A stretch of 64,000 nucleotides of DNA, from positions 124,001-188,000 of the forward strand of contig QQUA01000013.1 in assembly GCA_008501825.1 (NCBI GenBank), given 5' to 3'. The stretch's first letter is position 1; every line of letters starts with the position of its first letter. The stretch is from Planctomycetota bacterium. GTDB lineage: Bacteria; Planctomycetota; UBA1135. Under the pieces are notes generated by a model, which was not told where the DNA came from, did not search any database, and saw nothing but the letters and a program-made list of their open reading frames with translations. The position numbers and the translations under genes were made by a program. Shown one piece after another: positions 1-8,750 of this stretch.

Positions 1-687
1 CAAAGCACCGGCTTGGTATTCCTTATCCGCTTGTTCGAGAACGGCGGCTTGAAGGGAAGCCTTATTGGTCTGCCAAGCTTCCGGGGGGAAAGCCGCCAGC
101 CGTTTGGCTTGCTGACAAGCAACTTCCAAAAGGTCAGTCCTTGGCAAACAGTCGCTGAACAAACCGGCCTGGCAGGCGGCCTTGGGGGAAAACATTTCGG
201 CGCCAAGAATCCAGCGAGAGGTCCAAGGTTCGGGAATCCGCGCTTTGCAGATTTGCAAGACCAGAGGAGGAAAGGGAATGCCGTGGGCAAGCTCCGTCAC
301 TCCGAGACGAAATTCGTCGTCGTCAGCGACCAGGCGCAAATCGGCACACAAAGCCAAAACCAGCCCCCCGGCGACAGCATGGCCGTTGACTGCGGCGATC
401 AATGGCCGAGGAAAGCTCCAAGCCTCACGAAACAAGGCTTCTACTGCCAGCAGATGCTCGGCAAGTCCCAATCGATTGAGGGTGGCGACTTCACCGAGGT
501 GAAGGCCAGTGGAGAAAAAGCCTTCACTTCCAGTGATGACAACAGCCGGAGAATCTTGAAGATGGGCCAAATGGGCTCGCAATTCAGCAATCATGCCGGC
601 GTGCAGGCAATGTCCTTTCGGGCCGGTCAAATGCAGGATGACAACTTCATCCCGTTCTTCAAGGCGTACGTTTTCGGTAGCGTTCAA
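1..687 (-). CDS. Enoyl-CoA hydratase/isomerase family protein (C-terminus cut by window edge)
   Basis: Reverse-strand translation gives a crotonase-fold protein. An N-terminal beta strand (VVILHLTGP) is followed by the oxyanion-hole segment around positions 490-540 and the characteristic PLIAAVNGHAVAGGLVLALCAD-like block near 345-410 (read as PLIAAVNGHA then GGLVLALCAD). The family hydrates enoyl-CoA or carries out related CoA-thioester chemistry; the substrate cannot be told. No ATG is available after the upstream in-frame stop at 697-699, so the start is probably TTG at 687, giving 229 codons to the window edge with the C-terminus missing. It lies 67 bp downstream of the 755-2881 gene on the same strand and may be the last gene of that unit, though its metabolic role does not match those secreted proteins. 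Family confidence is high; the start is less certain. Confidence 0.82.
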   Translation of the reverse strand, partial: MNATENVRLEERDEVVILHLTGPKGHCLHAGMIAELRAHLAHLQDSPAVVITGSEGFFSTGLHLGEVATLNRLGLAEHLLAVEALFREAWSFPRPLIAAVNGHAVAGGLVLALCADLRLVADDDEFRLGVTELAHGIPFPPLVLQICKARIPEPWTSRWILGAEMFSPKAACQAGLFSDCLPRTDLLEVACQQAKRLAAFPPEAWQTNKASLQAAVLEQADKEYQAGAL

Positions 688-754
688 GGCCTGATTCTAG
701 CGAGGCGTCTTTGCATTCTCCAAATGGTTCCAATTTGGTCTAGTGGGAAGGATC

Positions 755-2881
755 TCATTTATGATGCTGAGTTGCCGCGGGAACTTCCATAACGTGAATT
801 CCCTTGGATTGCGACCAGAAACCCCAACCGGTCTGAGGCGGAAAGGCGTGGAAGCGCACCATGCCGAAATCATCCGTGCTTTTATGAAAAGGGAGAGAGC
901 CCGATCGCTCAGATGGAAAAACAAAGCCGTCCGGTGTCATTTGCACGGAAACATCCGACACCGGTGCGCCATAGGTATTCACAATCTGAAAAACTCGAGT
1001 TTCCCCGGATTGTAAGGCCAATGAAATTGGCTCCAGAGCCGGGGATTGCACGAACCCGTAGCTCCAAAAGCCTCTCGTGGTTTCCGGTCCATTTTCAAGC
1101 CCCTTGGCGAACAAGGCGTAGTCACCGTCAGGCAAGTAGAATCGCCAGGTCTGCGAATGCGCGTCTTCGCTAATCTTGACGCCCGAAGGGGACTTGTATT
1201 TCCCGGTGTAACGATCGGTGAACCAGAAGCTCAGGCGTCCAATCTCAGGAAATTCAGGAGTACGGTGGAACACGAGGTCTAAAGGACGCTGAACAAGATG
1301 AACCTTAAGATCGGTTTCCAGTCTGGGCGTACCGGGGAATCGAATTTCTCTCCTGTAAAATGCTTCGCTCAACAAAATCTTCTCATCGCGGATGGAAGTT
1401 GGAAGAGGTCCAAGGGAATAGGAGGTACTCCAAACTCCAGGATGGATTCCGTGGATGGCCCATTCCTCTCCCAGCGGAATATCATGATCAATCTGAAGCC
1501 ATAACTTCGCCTGAAATAGTTGGACTTGATGGCGAGCAAGACTGATGGAACTGCCGCTTCGAAATGGAGGGATCCCTTCTTCGGAAAGCTCCACAAGCTG
1601 ACCATTTTTCGAATCGATCAATCGAGCGGAAAGCAGCAGCGTTCCATCCCCGCTGGCTCGGAGTTCGCCCAAGTCAAGGGATTGCCCCTCTTTCACGTCT
1701 ATCATTTCATAAAATACGCTGGCTTCTCGCTGATTGTGCCACCAGATACCTTGAACTAGTTTCCGGCCAGGAAGGATGGGTGCAAAGCAAAAGTCCCGAT
1801 CTTGATCGACCTCAAGTTTCTTTTCTCCAATGTACTCACGGAATACTGGTTTTTCCTCTGACATCTCCACATGGAAATCATGGATGGTCACAAAATCCAT
1901 TCTGGTGCTGGAGGATTTAGGCGGGAGGAAACCGCAAATGGAAGTCTCTTCAATCATCTGGATGTAAATGACTCGGGTTTCACCGGGCCTTAGGTTCAAA
2001 CTCATGCGCATCCTTCCTGGGCCGAAAGATTTCGAGACTTTGGATGTGCCACTAAAGGAAGATTCCGAAGAGGGGTCCCCTTGATACTCAAGCTCACGGA
2101 CAAGGGCATCTCGAGGAGACTGGACGAAAACACTTTTATTGGCTGGGACTGTATCCCATTCTGACCATCCGGAAGGATCGCTGAAAACTCGACCTTGAGC
2201 AAGAACGGGCAACCGGAAGTATTTGAATGAGAAATCTCCTGCCGCTGCGATCGAAAGAGCGTTTATAAATTCTAGATTGGGTAGATCAGGAGGAAGATCA
2301 CTCTTCAAGCTTGCCGCCGATCCCGTGGAAAATCGCACCGGGATTCCGGATTCAGGTGAAAAGCTCCGATTCAATACTTGAACTCGGATTCTAGAGAATT
2401 TGGCCAGTTCAACGGTTCCTGTAGGGGTCATAGAAGGATCCTGAAAGTGAACTCGAACCATGACCGGAGTCCTTCCCGAAGCAAAAAAGCCCAAGGCGAC
2501 GAACTGATCCAGCGGTTGAGGGCTATGTATCGTTCCTTTTTTGTCCGCCTTGACGACGGAGCAATTTTCCCAATCTGAATGAAGAAAAACTGCCATCCCA
2601 TGGGTCAAAGGGGACTTACTTTCTGCTGCAACCAGGTCCCAGGAGCCAAAAAATTTGGCTCCTGGGTTCGTTTCTGAAAGTGGGTCCTGATTCTGGCGAG
2701 AACTTGGAACGAGATTCTCTTGAGAAAGAGCCTCGGGGAACCCTACATCTAGCTCACCGCTTGAAGGCGCCAGTTCGGTCGCGCCCTCTGCACCCTGGAA
2801 TGGAGCAAAGGATTTGGCGAGGAAGACTCCCAGCAGTAGGACCAAACCTGCAACCAGAATCCACTTTGTGGATCTTTTCAT
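755..2881 (-). CDS. Membrane-anchored/secreted protein of unknown function, paralog of the next gene
   Basis: 708 residues. The N-terminus MKRSTKWILVAGLVLLLGVF is a signal anchor: two lysines and an arginine, then a hydrophobic stretch at about 8-25. The rest is predicted extracytoplasmic and rich in beta-strand-like segments. It is clearly paralogous to the upstream gene at 2943-5048. Both carry the signature DFCF-x4-LPGRK-x-VQ-x-IWW at about residue 360-380, and both have similar blocks around ICGxLP and the C-terminal FxxxxxGxPV motif. I do not recognise a named domain with confidence. The repeated 'PG(E/R)' turns resemble carboxypeptidase-regulatory-like (Cna-B) sandwiches. No good Shine-Dalgarno is visible before the ATG at 2881, so it may be translated by coupling or by readthrough from the upstream gene. 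The base composition is lower in GC than most of the window. Confidence 0.75.
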   Translation of the reverse strand: MKRSTKWILVAGLVLLLGVFLAKSFAPFQGAEGATELAPSSGELDVGFPEALSQENLVPSSRQNQDPLSETNPGAKFFGSWDLVAAESKSPLTHGMAVFLHSDWENCSVVKADKKGTIHSPQPLDQFVALGFFASGRTPVMVRVHFQDPSMTPTGTVELAKFSRIRVQVLNRSFSPESGIPVRFSTGSAASLKSDLPPDLPNLEFINALSIAAAGDFSFKYFRLPVLAQGRVFSDPSGWSEWDTVPANKSVFVQSPRDALVRELEYQGDPSSESSFSGTSKVSKSFGPGRMRMSLNLRPGETRVIYIQMIEETSICGFLPPKSSSTRMDFVTIHDFHVEMSEEKPVFREYIGEKKLEVDQDRDFCFAPILPGRKLVQGIWWHNQREASVFYEMIDVKEGQSLDLGELRASGDGTLLLSARLIDSKNGQLVELSEEGIPPFRSGSSISLARHQVQLFQAKLWLQIDHDIPLGEEWAIHGIHPGVWSTSYSLGPLPTSIRDEKILLSEAFYRREIRFPGTPRLETDLKVHLVQRPLDLVFHRTPEFPEIGRLSFWFTDRYTGKYKSPSGVKISEDAHSQTWRFYLPDGDYALFAKGLENGPETTRGFWSYGFVQSPALEPISLALQSGETRVFQIVNTYGAPVSDVSVQMTPDGFVFPSERSGSLPFHKSTDDFGMVRFHAFPPQTGWGFWSQSKGIHVMEVPAATQHHK

Positions 2882-2942
2882 GTTTGAATTGAGCCATCGT
2901 GAACGAAAGAGTAAGGTTAATCGCTCTTAGAAGGATTCGATT

Positions 2943-5048
2943 TCATTTTCCATCTGAAAGCTCAGATACTTGAAATTGATTTTCTTTGCCAACGACCTCC
3001 CAAGCATAATCCTTTGGAAATCCGGCTAACTCCAGAATCCCTTCGGAATCTGTTCTTCCTTGGAACGGAATCTCAACGCGCCCATAAGTAGCCAAGACAA
3101 GACTTTTCGGCAATATTTGGAGCATCTCTCTTCCCACCGGAATTCCCTTGTCATCCAAAACCTGAAAACGCTTGGTAGCTCCTCGTTCAAATTCAAGTTG
3201 CACTTCATTGTCAACTGGCAGATCAATCAAAGTGTAGGCCCAATACCCCCAATGTTCATCTGGAGACCTTCTGGTGGCCAGAGCGAAAATAGAGTATTGC
3301 CCATCGGGTATAAACAACTTCCAAGCCCTTCTCGATCCACTCGTACGAACCGAGTGTCTAGAAAACTGCTGAGCCTTCCCAGACTTTCGCTCCGCTACAA
3401 AGAGCCTCAATTGATCAAATGGCGGGAAATGAGGCGGCCAGTCGAAGGATAAATGCATGGGTGCTTTGGACTCATGCAGAGGGATATCCAGGTGAAGCTT
3501 GCCATTTTCCGGTACCCTGAACTCTATAGGATCCACTGAATCCGCACAAAAATAAGACTGACCAGATTTTGAAATCATGAGACTTGAGAATTGAGGAGTA
3601 ATACTCCAGACTCCAGGATTAAGCCCTGAAATGCGCCAAGATTCATTCACAGGGATGCCCTTCAACTCAAACCAAACTACGGTTGGATCCTCAAAAGTAA
3701 AACTTCGCTTTAATTTCAAAGTGGATTCTTCGGTGAACACGGATTGGATGTCTTCTGGGAATTCAATGGGCTGTCCGTTGGATGCGTCGACGAATCGAAT
3801 GCGAATCCTTATGGAATAGGGGAAGATCGGACGCAAAGTGCCCAAATCCATGACTTGCCCCTCATGCAAATCCATGTCTCGAAAATAGATTTCGGCCTGC
3901 CCTGAGCTTGGCCACCAGATGGATTGCACTGATTTTCGACCGGGAAGGACATTCGAGAAGCAGAAATCTCTTTCCTCGCCTACCGAAATCAGGTTTTCTC
4001 CATGATAGGAGACCACTCTCGTCGTTACGCTCTGATGGACAACATTGAATAGGGAAACTTCGTCGGCTTGTGGAGTGGTTTCCGGAAAACTCGGCAAAGC
4101 TCCACAAATGGCTCCGCTCTCCCTGGTTTGTAATTGGATTTGATGATACTCCCCTGGCGATAATTTCAAAGGAAGAAGCACTTGACCCGGTCTTCTTCCT
4201 GCCCGAACCGGCTGCTCTCTTCCTTTCTTTATAGCTCCATGGCTCCCTTCTATCGGTAGCAATTGCACTAAGGTGTCCAACCTGGAGGATATCGTATATG
4301 GCTTTTTGGGGCTCACGGTTTGCCAACTTACAGAGCCCTGTTCACCCGTAATCAATTCGGATTTCGGTGGATTCAGTTGAATGAGGTGAAAATTTTCACC
4401 CAAGCTCCTGAGCGCCACGGGAGCCAGTGAAGTCAATATCTGCTGAATATTCTCTTGCCCTGGAATCTCTGTGCCATTCATTCCCCTGGTGCCACCGGAG
4501 ACTTTCAACTTAACGCCTTTGGCAGGCAAGCCTTGTTGATCAAATGCTTCTATATTAAGAGAAGCCACTTTATCCATGGGAACCAACCCAATGGGGATGT
4601 CGAGTTCCGGGAAAGTATATAGCATCAATGGATTATATCCGGGGGAAAAAAGTGCCATAAAGGAGAACATTTCTGCTTCCATCGGAAATTTGATTTCACC
4701 AGAAGCATTGGCTTGAACCAAACGATGAGACTCCCAATCTGCTGGAACGAAAAGTCCGGCAGAATTATGAAGTGGAATTCCGGTTGCGCGGTCCACCAAT
4801 GTCCAAACCAATTTTCGAGAAACTCCGATTGGAACTTCTTCATTTTCTTGTAATCCAGCAATTTCTCGACGATTGCCTCCATTCTGGGAAACAGATTCAG
4901 TCACATCGCCAAAGAATTCTTCTGCCTCATCCTCTTCGTTACTGGTAGGAGCGTGTGAGGGATCCAGGCTGGGAGTGGACAGACTCCAAAAGCTGAACCA
5001 TGCCAACGAGGCCAGAACGATCAGTAAGACCGAGATTCTCCACTTCAT
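2943..5048 (-). CDS. Membrane-anchored/secreted protein of unknown function, tandem paralog
   Basis: 701 residues from the preferred ATG at 5048 (MKWRISVLLIVL), which overlaps the upstream stop as ATGA and has GGGGAA seven bases upstream. A longer frame from 5069 is open but would overlap the upstream gene more deeply and put charged residues before the signal. Residues 4-20 form a hydrophobic signal anchor. An acidic, low-complexity linker follows (SNEEDEAEEFF). The body aligns with the 755-2881 product over its length, most clearly at ERDFCF-x3-LPGRK-x-VQ-x-IWW near residue 358-380. The position just downstream of the small secreted protein, with overlapping frames, implies one transcript. 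Function is unknown; a cell-surface or periplasmic structural/binding role is an inference only. Confidence 0.78.
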   Translation of the reverse strand: MKWRISVLLIVLASLAWFSFWSLSTPSLDPSHAPTSNEEDEAEEFFGDVTESVSQNGGNRREIAGLQENEEVPIGVSRKLVWTLVDRATGIPLHNSAGLFVPADWESHRLVQANASGEIKFPMEAEMFSFMALFSPGYNPLMLYTFPELDIPIGLVPMDKVASLNIEAFDQQGLPAKGVKLKVSGGTRGMNGTEIPGQENIQQILTSLAPVALRSLGENFHLIQLNPPKSELITGEQGSVSWQTVSPKKPYTISSRLDTLVQLLPIEGSHGAIKKGREQPVRAGRRPGQVLLPLKLSPGEYHQIQLQTRESGAICGALPSFPETTPQADEVSLFNVVHQSVTTRVVSYHGENLISVGEERDFCFSNVLPGRKSVQSIWWPSSGQAEIYFRDMDLHEGQVMDLGTLRPIFPYSIRIRIRFVDASNGQPIEFPEDIQSVFTEESTLKLKRSFTFEDPTVVWFELKGIPVNESWRISGLNPGVWSITPQFSSLMISKSGQSYFCADSVDPIEFRVPENGKLHLDIPLHESKAPMHLSFDWPPHFPPFDQLRLFVAERKSGKAQQFSRHSVRTSGSRRAWKLFIPDGQYSIFALATRRSPDEHWGYWAYTLIDLPVDNEVQLEFERGATKRFQVLDDKGIPVGREMLQILPKSLVLATYGRVEIPFQGRTDSEGILELAGFPKDYAWEVVGKENQFQVSELSDGK

Positions 5049-5881
5049 TGAAGTTCCCCGCCGCCACATTCTTCATTCGGAAGGTCAGACAAATAGACCT
5101 TCCCATAGATCCCGCCATTTAGCTCCACAGCAGTCTGAGCCATTTCGTTGACCAGACCCTGAATTCCTGCCGTGGCGCCCACGAAGACTTCGGTTTTCAG
5201 CTTGAACAAATTCGTACATTTCGTTTCTTTGATTTCCAAGTGATAGTTTGTTTCAATGTAGGCGTTCGAAGCTGGCATTAGGTCGACATCGTAAGTGCCA
5301 CCCTCTTCCGGAACGGTAAAACTGATCGAATCGGGAACGAATCCGGAGTCAGAAAATCTTCCTCCCTCATTGATGATCAGATTCTTGATCTGAGTATTTG
5401 AGTGATAGTGAAAGTATCCGTAGGTCGCGCCATAGGATTTGGATCCCATCATGAAAAGACCCTGATAAACTTCAACGTTTAAGTGCCCCTCGAGATGTCC
5501 GGTTCGCCCTCCGCTGGGGTTTCTATATTCCCATTCTTCTGAATAGGAGAAGATGCAACCTGTCTGATACTCGGTTGCCCGCCCATTCCTAGACCAAACG
5601 TCAATGGCGGATTTTCCGGATCTTCCAGTGGACCAGGCACCGTAGCCCACCACCAGGCTTCCGGTTCCCGGTTCATGAAAGGTACCGGACTCTCCCAACT
5701 CGCCAGGTTGCCCACCGAAAGAAACAGCAGTGCAGTATTGATCGACCGGAGTTGGCTTTACCACGTTTTGCCAAAGGTCATTGGCCGGTTTCGCTTGAAC
5801 CAAGGAGTCCGAATCGGTCCACTGATCTCCACCTTGGGTTTGAAGCTCAAGAGAGAAAGCGCAAAGCAAGGCTAAAAGCAT
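5045..5881 (-). CDS. Small secreted protein of unknown function
   Basis: 278 residues. A short signal peptide (MLLALLCAFSLELQTQGGD) starts at the ATG at 5881, which has a perfect AGGAGGT Shine-Dalgarno at 5886-5892. The mature part contains a few cysteines (QYCTAV, GCIFSY, TKCTNL, EECGGG), many aromatic residues and glycines, and a segment (GTYDVDLMPASNAYIETNYHLEI) typical of beta-sandwich proteins. No family is recognised. It is the first gene of an overlapping minus-strand unit with the two 700-residue paralogs, preceded by a perfect TATAAT at 5944-5949. The strong initiation signals suggest it is the most highly expressed member of the unit. Confidence 0.75.
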   Translation of the reverse strand: MLLALLCAFSLELQTQGGDQWTDSDSLVQAKPANDLWQNVVKPTPVDQYCTAVSFGGQPGELGESGTFHEPGTGSLVVGYGAWSTGRSGKSAIDVWSRNGRATEYQTGCIFSYSEEWEYRNPSGGRTGHLEGHLNVEVYQGLFMMGSKSYGATYGYFHYHSNTQIKNLIINEGGRFSDSGFVPDSISFTVPEEGGTYDVDLMPASNAYIETNYHLEIKETKCTNLFKLKTEVFVGATAGIQGLVNEMAQTAVELNGGIYGKVYLSDLPNEECGGGELQ

Positions 5882-5885
5882 GGTG

Positions 5886-5892
5886 ACCTCCT
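5886..5892 (-). promoter_or_regulatory. Strong ribosome binding site (AGGAGGT)
   Basis: Full Shine-Dalgarno complement AGGAGGT, four bases before the ATG at 5881. It fixes the start of the small secreted protein. Most genes in this window have weak or no Shine-Dalgarno, so this one stands out. Confidence 0.8.
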
Positions 5893-5943
5893 AAGAGTGT
5901 AGGAAACAAGTGAGAGAGCCTGAGGAATAGGGTGCTGGCCAAA

Positions 5944-5973
5944 ATTATAGGCCTGTTGAAGCGGAAGTATTGA
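5944..5973 (-). promoter_or_regulatory. Putative sigma70-type promoter
   Basis: A perfect -10 hexamer TATAAT lies on the minus strand at 5944-5949, about 60 bases before the start codon at 5881, inside an A+T-rich 179-base gap. The -35 region about 17-18 bases upstream (TCAATA) is only a weak match. It would drive the 5881-to-755 gene unit. Confidence 0.45.
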
Positions 5974-6060
5974 GAGATACGGAAGGATCGAAAATTATTT
6001 GGATAAAAATCTAGGAATTTTTCGCCATAGGAGTGGTTCTAAATTCCCAGATTCGCGCTT

Positions 6061-8592
6061 CTAGGATTCCTGAATTTGCTTCCTCGCTTTCGAATCAGAA
6101 GGAAGTAGCAAACTCGAGAGCCAGCCGATTCCAACGCAGCTCACCATGCCGACCGCCGAGTAAAGGAAAAAGTGCAAGGGGGTGAAGGTCCGGACCCAGT
6201 ACAAGACGGAGGCGCTGGCCACGGCGCCGATCATGGCTCCGCGACCGTGGGCACGAGGAACGAAGACTCCCAGCACGAACAATCCTCCCACCGTGCCGCC
6301 CAACAAGCCCAGAAGTTCCATGAAGACGTCCACCAGAGATTGGACGTCTGACGAAGCCATCCACAAAGCGACTCCGGTGCCGGTCATGCCCCAAAGCACG
6401 GTCATCGCTCGAGCCTGTCGCAGGCGTTTGACCGGGTCTTTGGCTTTACGAAAGCGATCCACGAAGTCGGTCATCACGACCGCAGCCACGCAATTCATGC
6501 TGCTATCCAAGCTGGACATGGCGGCGGCGAACAAAGCGGCGATCACTAATCCTGAAAGTCCAACAGGAAGTTCTTGAGCGATAAACCAGGCAAACACCGC
6601 ATCGGTTTCCATGTTCGGATCCAAAGCTTCCGGCCGCTGTTTGAAGAATGCCCATAGCCCAGTGCCAACCAAATAAAACAAAATGCTGGCCGGAATGGTC
6701 ATGATGGCGTTGGTCCAAATAGAGCGAGCCGCTTGTTTCTGATTGGCTGTGGTCATATAGCGCTGAATCATGGTTTGATCGGTGGCATAAGGGACCAAGG
6801 TGGACAAGAAATTGCCGAACAACACTACCCAGACCGTGGCTTGAGTGGCGTCCCAACTCCAGTGAAAGGCTCGAAACTTGCCTTCGGCCATGCCTTGTTC
6901 CAACAGTCCTCCAAAACCACCCGGCAAGTCTCGGGTAATGATGCCCAAACTCAACAGAGCGCCGCCCAACAATAAAACCACCTGCAATACGTCGGTCCAG
7001 ATCACCGCCTCGATGCCCCCGGCCACGGTGTAGACGGTGGCCAAAACTCCCATCAGCAAAATACACGCATAGACGTTGAATCCGGTCACCGCCGACAAGG
7101 CCATGGCCGGTAAGAAAAGAACCACGCCCATGCGTCCGAATTGGAACAGAATGAAGGAAACGGCACCAAACAGCCGGACCGGCAAATTAAATCGATGCTC
7201 CAAAAATTCATAGGCGGTGGTGACGTTCAAGCGCCGGTACACCGGAAGAAATCGATAGACCACTACTGGAGCCACCAAGAAAATGCAAACTTGAGCTAGA
7301 AAATAGAGCCAATCGGTGGCGTAGACTTTGGCCGGAATGGCCATGAAAGTGATGGAGGACAACTGGGTCCCGAATATGCTCAATCCCGCTGCCCACCAAG
7401 GAATCCTACTTCCGGCACGAAAATAGTCGTCGGTCGTCTTTTCTCGACCCGCAAAATAAAAACCCATGGCAACCAGAATCGACAAATATGCCGCCAAGAG
7501 AACGCCGTCTAAAGTTCCGAAACCTCTTGCGGGAGCTTGCACCGAAGCTCGATCTACTTGAGGAGACCGGACCCCTGGACGGATTTCTCCGCTGGGGAGA
7601 ATCCACCCATCCGCCAAAGACACCGCAGTGGTGGTGACCCGGGCTTCAGGCAGTTCCCCTAGGCTGACCCAGGTGTCGGTAATGGTGTGATAGGCCCGAA
7701 CGGAAGGGGAAAAGCCATCATGCAGGGCTGGTGGAATCCCAAGTTGTTTCCCATCATCGCCACCAAGAAGCAATAAATGACTTCCACCTAAAGCCGGCAT
7801 TGGTGAAGGTGCGGCCACTGCCGCTTGAGGTGGAGCGGAACAGGAAGCCCAAGTGCCGCTGGCTGGGTCAAAGCGCCAACCGTCTCGCAAATAAACTCGT
7901 TGCCATCCTTCAGTTGTTTGTTGCAGATCGGCTCCGCCGAACAGGTACAGGCGCCCTTCCTGAGCTCCCATAGCTGGAAAGATCCGACCGGGCCCGGGAC
8001 AGGGCGGTAGTTCCAGCCAGCCGGCCTGCCGGTTATCCAGGTCGAACACCCAAAGATCCCGAAGGGCGGGCCCGGTTCCAGGCTGAGAACGTCCTCCATG
8101 ACAATACACCTTCGATCCGATCCGAACCGCGACATGCTCCATGCGCGGGAAGGGAAGAGGCGGACCTTTCGTGAGTTTTAAGGCTCCCTCTTGCCAGCGC
8201 AGGAAATAGCTGTCCCCTCGAGCTTGAAGGCCGTCGGTTCCACCCAATAACCACAAGCCGTCTTCGGTCGATACGCTGGCCCCATAGGCCAATGGATGAG
8301 GCAGGGAAAATGGTCCCAACCATGTTTGTTCCCGAGAAACGGGATCGGGCAGGACGTAGACCGATTCCAGCCAGCGCTTTTGCCCGCCTTCGGCTAGCGG
8401 CGAGGGAAAATTGGAACCGCCGACAACCAATAGATGGCCAAGGTCCAGTCCGGCGAAAGCCCCTCCGGTTCCCAAGGAATCGGGTAACGGGGCCAGCGCC
8501 TCCACTTGAATCAGGGAGGGGGAGTCAGAACCTTGTTGGAGGGTTGGCCCAAAGGCCATGCTGAGCGCCGCCCAAAGGAGAAACCCGACCAT
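6061..8592 (-). CDS. Kelch-repeat (mutarotase-like) / sodium:solute symporter (SSS) fusion protein
   Basis: 843 residues. After a short N-terminal signal-like segment, residues about 30-345 form a Kelch propeller with repeated 'GG.....' blades (LLVVGGSNFP, LWLLGGTDG, VYCHGGRSQ, LYLFGGADL, LLLLGGDDG). This resembles the cyclically permuted N-acetylneuraminate mutarotase/epimerase family. From about residue 358 there is a full SSS transporter: FGTLDGVLLAAYLSILVAMG opens the first core helix, YFRAGSRIPWWAAGLSIFGTQLSS is the family's characteristic helix-1 region, and about a dozen hydrophobic helices follow. Such fusions suggest that a sugar acid, perhaps sialic acid, is epimerised outside and imported with Na+; the substrate is inference. 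The start at 8592 has GGAG six bases upstream. It is a stand-alone gene on its strand with gaps of about 160-180 bases either side. Confidence 0.88.
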   Translation of the reverse strand: MVGFLLWAALSMAFGPTLQQGSDSPSLIQVEALAPLPDSLGTGGAFAGLDLGHLLVVGGSNFPSPLAEGGQKRWLESVYVLPDPVSREQTWLGPFSLPHPLAYGASVSTEDGLWLLGGTDGLQARGDSYFLRWQEGALKLTKGPPLPFPRMEHVAVRIGSKVYCHGGRSQPGTGPALRDLWVFDLDNRQAGWLELPPCPGPGRIFPAMGAQEGRLYLFGGADLQQTTEGWQRVYLRDGWRFDPASGTWASCSAPPQAAVAAPSPMPALGGSHLLLLGGDDGKQLGIPPALHDGFSPSVRAYHTITDTWVSLGELPEARVTTTAVSLADGWILPSGEIRPGVRSPQVDRASVQAPARGFGTLDGVLLAAYLSILVAMGFYFAGREKTTDDYFRAGSRIPWWAAGLSIFGTQLSSITFMAIPAKVYATDWLYFLAQVCIFLVAPVVVYRFLPVYRRLNVTTAYEFLEHRFNLPVRLFGAVSFILFQFGRMGVVLFLPAMALSAVTGFNVYACILLMGVLATVYTVAGGIEAVIWTDVLQVVLLLGGALLSLGIITRDLPGGFGGLLEQGMAEGKFRAFHWSWDATQATVWVVLFGNFLSTLVPYATDQTMIQRYMTTANQKQAARSIWTNAIMTIPASILFYLVGTGLWAFFKQRPEALDPNMETDAVFAWFIAQELPVGLSGLVIAALFAAAMSSLDSSMNCVAAVVMTDFVDRFRKAKDPVKRLRQARAMTVLWGMTGTGVALWMASSDVQSLVDVFMELLGLLGGTVGGLFVLGVFVPRAHGRGAMIGAVASASVLYWVRTFTPLHFFLYSAVGMVSCVGIGWLSSLLLPSDSKARKQIQES

Positions 8593-8750
8593 GGCTCCAT
8601 TCTGTAACCGAGTGCCGGCTTTGGCACGGCTTTTCGCTTATCTTCCTCAGACTTTTTGAAAGCGAATCGCCGGTAGCCATCTCCGAATCGGGAAGGCCAC
8701 CGGCGGTTTCAGAATTTAATTGAACTCCACGGGGTGACTCCAGGGACACG

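Noticed and set aside
13-792. A 259-codon plus-strand open frame at the window start
   Set aside because: Its complement encodes an enoyl-CoA hydratase, which explains the region.
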